A program made the translations under genes and the position numbers. Shown piece after piece: positions 61,758 to 64,000 of a stretch of DNA of 64,000 nt. Every line of letters starts with the position of its first letter. Position 1 is the stretch's first letter. The notes beneath the pieces were generated by a model. That model made no database searches, was not told where the DNA came from, and was given only the letters and a program-made list of their open reading frames with translations. This stretch comes from Bradyrhizobium nanningense (lineage in GTDB: Bacteria; Pseudomonadota; Alphaproteobacteria; Rhizobiales; Xanthobacteraceae). The stretch lies in NCBI RefSeq assembly GCF_004114535.1, contig NZ_LBJC01000031.1, positions 203,851-267,850 of the forward strand, in the 5' to 3' direction.

Positions 61758-63359
61758 TCATGCAGACTTCGACACACCCCAGAAGAACGGCAGCGGCCCC
61801 TTGGCGATGCCGGAGACGTTCTTGCGCCAAGCCGTGTAGGTCAGGAAGAAGCCGGTCGGCGCGTAGACGACATCCTCGAGCGCCGCCTTGTTGACCCGCC
61901 CGATCGCCGCTTTCTCTTCCTCGAGATTCTTGGCGTCGAACCAGCCCGTGATCTCCTTTTCGGTATTCGGGCTGTTGGGCCAGCCGAACCAGGCCTTGTC
62001 GCCGTTGGCGCGGATGGCGGTGTAGGCGGCGGGCGTGATGCAGTCGGCGCCGGCATGCCAGCTGTGGAACATGTTCCAGCCGCCCTGCCCCGGCGGCGTC
62101 TTCGCCGCACGGCGGGAGCCAACCGTGCCCCAGTCGGTGGCGACGAAGTCGACATTCATGCCGAGCTTCTTGAGAAGATCGGCCGTGACGTCGCCTTGCG
62201 CCTTCGTGATCGGCTGGTCCTGCGCCACCAGGCACGTCACCGGCTGGCCGGCATAGCCGCTCTCGGCGAGCAGCTTCTTGGCCGCGTCGAGATCGCGCTT
62301 GCCCTTGAGGATCTCGCCGCCCAGCTCGCTGTAGAGCGGGGTATCGGGCGTGAAGAAGCCGGGCAGCGGCTTCCACAGTGCGGTATCGTCGCCGACGATC
62401 GCGCGCATGTAGTCTTCCTGGCTCATCGCCATCAGCACCGCGCGCCTTGCCCGCACATCGTTGAACGGCGCGAACAGATGGTTCATGCGGAACGAGCCGA
62501 TATTGCCGAGGGGATCGCCGATATCGACGCTGATGTTCTTGTTCTTCTTAAGGACGGGCACGAGATCGGCGATCGGGTTTTCCCACCAGTCGACCTCGCC
62601 GTTCTGCAAGGCGGCCGCCGCTGTGGCCGGATCCGGCATCACGATCCATTCCACGCGATCGACCATCATCTGCTTGCCGCCGGCAAGCCACGATGCCTTC
62701 TCCTGGCGCGGCACGTAGTCGGCGAACTTCTCGAACACGGCCTTGGCGCCAGGCACCCACTCGCCCTTGGCGAACTTCATCGGACCCGAGCCGACATACT
62801 CCGTGATCTGCTTGAAGGGATCGGTCTTCGCAATGCGCTCGGGCATGATGAAGGAGCACGGCGCGTTGTTCTTGGCCAGCGCGTAGAGCATTTTCGGGAA
62901 CGGCTGCTTCAAGACCCATTTGAAGGTGCGGTCGTCGACGGCGGTCAATTCCTGCTGGATCGCGATGATCATCAGGCCCATCGGATCGCGCGCCGCCCAG
63001 CGCGACAGGCTCGCGACGACGTCCTTGGCCAGCACCGGCTCGCCGTCGTGAAACTTGAGACCAGGCCGCAAGCGGAACGTCCAGGCCTTGCCGTCGTCGG
63101 AGGTCTCCTCGGACTCGACCATCTGGCGCTGCGGCTGAAGCTGCGCGTCGATGCCGTAGAGCGTGTCCCAGACCAGCGCGGCCGCATTACGCACGACATA
63201 TTGCGTGCCCCAGATCGGATCGAAATTGGCGAGATTGGCCTGGGGCACGAAGCGCAGGGTGCGGGCCGACGCGCCTTGCGCGATGGCCGGTGCCGAGAGG
63301 CCGGTCAATGCCAGACCGCCCGCGCCAGCCAGTCCCTTCAATACGGTCCTGCGATCCAT
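61758..63359 (-). CDS. Peptide-type ABC importer substrate-binding protein (family 5)
   Basis: A 533-aa solute-binding protein of the DppA/OppA group. The export signal MDRRTVLKGLAGAGGLALTG looks twin-arginine-like, with cleavage near APAIAQG. The family core AWTFRLRPGLKFHDGEPVLA follows, then SLSRWAARDPMG. The start at 63359 has GGGAGGA upstream. It is the first gene of the five-gene importer operon. Ligand unknown: peptides, opines, nickel chelates and glycosides are all bound by this family. Confidence 0.92.
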   Translation of the reverse strand: MDRRTVLKGLAGAGGLALTGLSAPAIAQGASARTLRFVPQANLANFDPIWGTQYVVRNAAALVWDTLYGIDAQLQPQRQMVESEETSDDGKAWTFRLRPGLKFHDGEPVLAKDVVASLSRWAARDPMGLMIIAIQQELTAVDDRTFKWVLKQPFPKMLYALAKNNAPCSFIMPERIAKTDPFKQITEYVGSGPMKFAKGEWVPGAKAVFEKFADYVPRQEKASWLAGGKQMMVDRVEWIVMPDPATAAAALQNGEVDWWENPIADLVPVLKKNKNISVDIGDPLGNIGSFRMNHLFAPFNDVRARRAVLMAMSQEDYMRAIVGDDTALWKPLPGFFTPDTPLYSELGGEILKGKRDLDAAKKLLAESGYAGQPVTCLVAQDQPITKAQGDVTADLLKKLGMNVDFVATDWGTVGSRRAAKTPPGQGGWNMFHSWHAGADCITPAAYTAIRANGDKAWFGWPNSPNTEKEITGWFDAKNLEEEKAAIGRVNKAALEDVVYAPTGFFLTYTAWRKNVSGIAKGPLPFFWGVSKSA

Positions 63360-63512
63360 GAAGTCCTCCCAGTAATGCCGTGATGCCGGCCATCGTTGGC
63401 CAAGAGCAGGTGAAGCCAGAGCCCATTGGCGTGCAAATGGTATGCCACTAACCGGCCCTTCGCCAGCAGGATCTCATCGCGATTTGGGCGGGCCCTAGCC
63501 TCAACTCAGACC

Positions 63513-64000
63513 TCACAGAGCCGACGCCAGCATCTCGCCGGTCTCGATATGCGGGATCGCCTCGACCAGCTTGCGCGTGTAGTCGGTCTTCGGATTGTCG
63601 AACAGCGCCCGGCTCTCGCCCTGCTCCACGATGCCGCCATTGCGCAGCACGATGGTGCGGTCGCAGAGCATGCGCACCACGTTGAGATCGTGGCTGACGA
63701 ACAGCAGCGCGATGTCGTTCTCGCGCCGCAGGCGGTCGAGCAATTGCAGCACCACCGCCTGCACCGAGACATCGAGCGCGGCGGTCGGCTCGTCCAGCAC
63801 CAGGAGCCGCGGCCGGCAGGCAATGGCACGGGCGATGCCGACGCGGGCCTTCTGGCCGCCGGAGAGCTGATGCGGAAAGCGCGGCAACAGATCCCGCGGC
63901 AATCCGACCCTCTCGGCGCATTCTTCGACCCGTTGGCGCAGGGCCTCGCCCGCACGCATGCCATCGAGCCGCAGCAGCGGGTGTGCGATACAATCGTAGG
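63513..64000 (-). CDS. ABC transporter ATPase, C-terminal part (5' end outside window)
   Basis: About 162 residues of an oligopeptide-type ATPase domain. The visible part runs from YDCIAHPLLRL through the signature LSGGQKARVGIARAIA, Walker B LLVLDEPTAALDVSVQA, and the switch histidine in LLFVSHDLNVV, to the C-terminus EMLASAL. Walker A lies beyond the right edge. The protein ends soon after the ATPase core, without the cysteine-containing extension of DppD/F, as in the second half of fused GsiA-type ATPases. It belongs to a different importer whose other genes are outside the window. Confidence 0.88.
   Translation of the reverse strand, partial: YDCIAHPLLRLDGMRAGEALRQRVEECAERVGLPRDLLPRFPHQLSGGQKARVGIARAIACRPRLLVLDEPTAALDVSVQAVVLQLLDRLRRENDIALLFVSHDLNVVRMLCDRTIVLRNGGIVEQGESRALFDNPKTDYTRKLVEAIPHIETGEMLASAL

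Overview
The window is GC-rich alphaproteobacterial chromosome, most likely Bradyrhizobium or a close relative. That is inferred from the hupU-hupV-hupS order, a formate dehydrogenase locus carrying DUF3305/DUF3306/DUF6352/DUF6505 genes, and the protein styles; no 16S rRNA gene is present. I see no tRNA, rRNA, IS element, CRISPR array or integrase. Genes are densely packed and often overlap by ATGA.

Region 1 (1-10.9 kb, minus strand) covers hydrogen and nickel. It holds the start of the uptake [NiFe]-hydrogenase small subunit hupS, preceded by a -24/-12 (sigma-54) promoter and an inverted repeat. Next come the H2-sensing hydrogenase pair hupU/hupV (no Tat signal on HupU, no C-terminal extension on HupV) and a DUF3422 membrane protein. 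A nickel permease (hupN) overlaps a TonB-dependent receptor gene, and an exact NikR-type operator sits just upstream of hupN. A second TonB receptor of the siderophore type follows.

Region 2 (11.5-25.3 kb) is a respiratory, periplasm-facing formate dehydrogenase (fdhA/B/C plus a small Tat protein). Its TorD-like chaperone is fused to a DNA-binding domain. Upstream lies a chain of overlapping genes of poorly characterised families (biotin/lipoate ligase-like, DUF6505, DUF6352, DUF3305, DUF3306). Divergent from these is a multi-cluster 4Fe-4S protein, followed by a WD40-cytochrome c fusion and small exported proteins.

Region 3 (25.4-33.7 kb) has an orphan Bug/TctC binding protein and a surface-polysaccharide group: a CelD-type acetyltransferase, a flavoprotein, a flippase, a GT4 glycosyltransferase, and a two-domain formyltransferase-like/propeller protein.

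Region 4 (33.7-40.5 kb, minus strand) is a MarR-controlled aromatic operon: flavin monooxygenase, MHS-family permease, aldehyde dehydrogenase and benzoylformate decarboxylase. A promoter and a perfect palindrome lie between marR and the monooxygenase.

Region 5 (40.6-57.8 kb) has two divergent catabolic operons around a LysR regulator. Leftward are lysR, xylB and a ribose-type ABC importer. Rightward are a Dabb protein, maleylacetate reductase, amidohydrolase, HIBADH-like dehydrogenase, hydroxyquinol-type intradiol dioxygenase, FAD oxidase, a second ribose-type ABC importer with two permeases, and a YciI protein. The dioxygenase and reductase together would convert hydroxyquinol to 3-oxoadipate.

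Region 6 (57.9-64 kb, minus strand) is a complete Dpp/Opp-type peptide importer and the 3' end of another ABC ATPase cut by the window edge.
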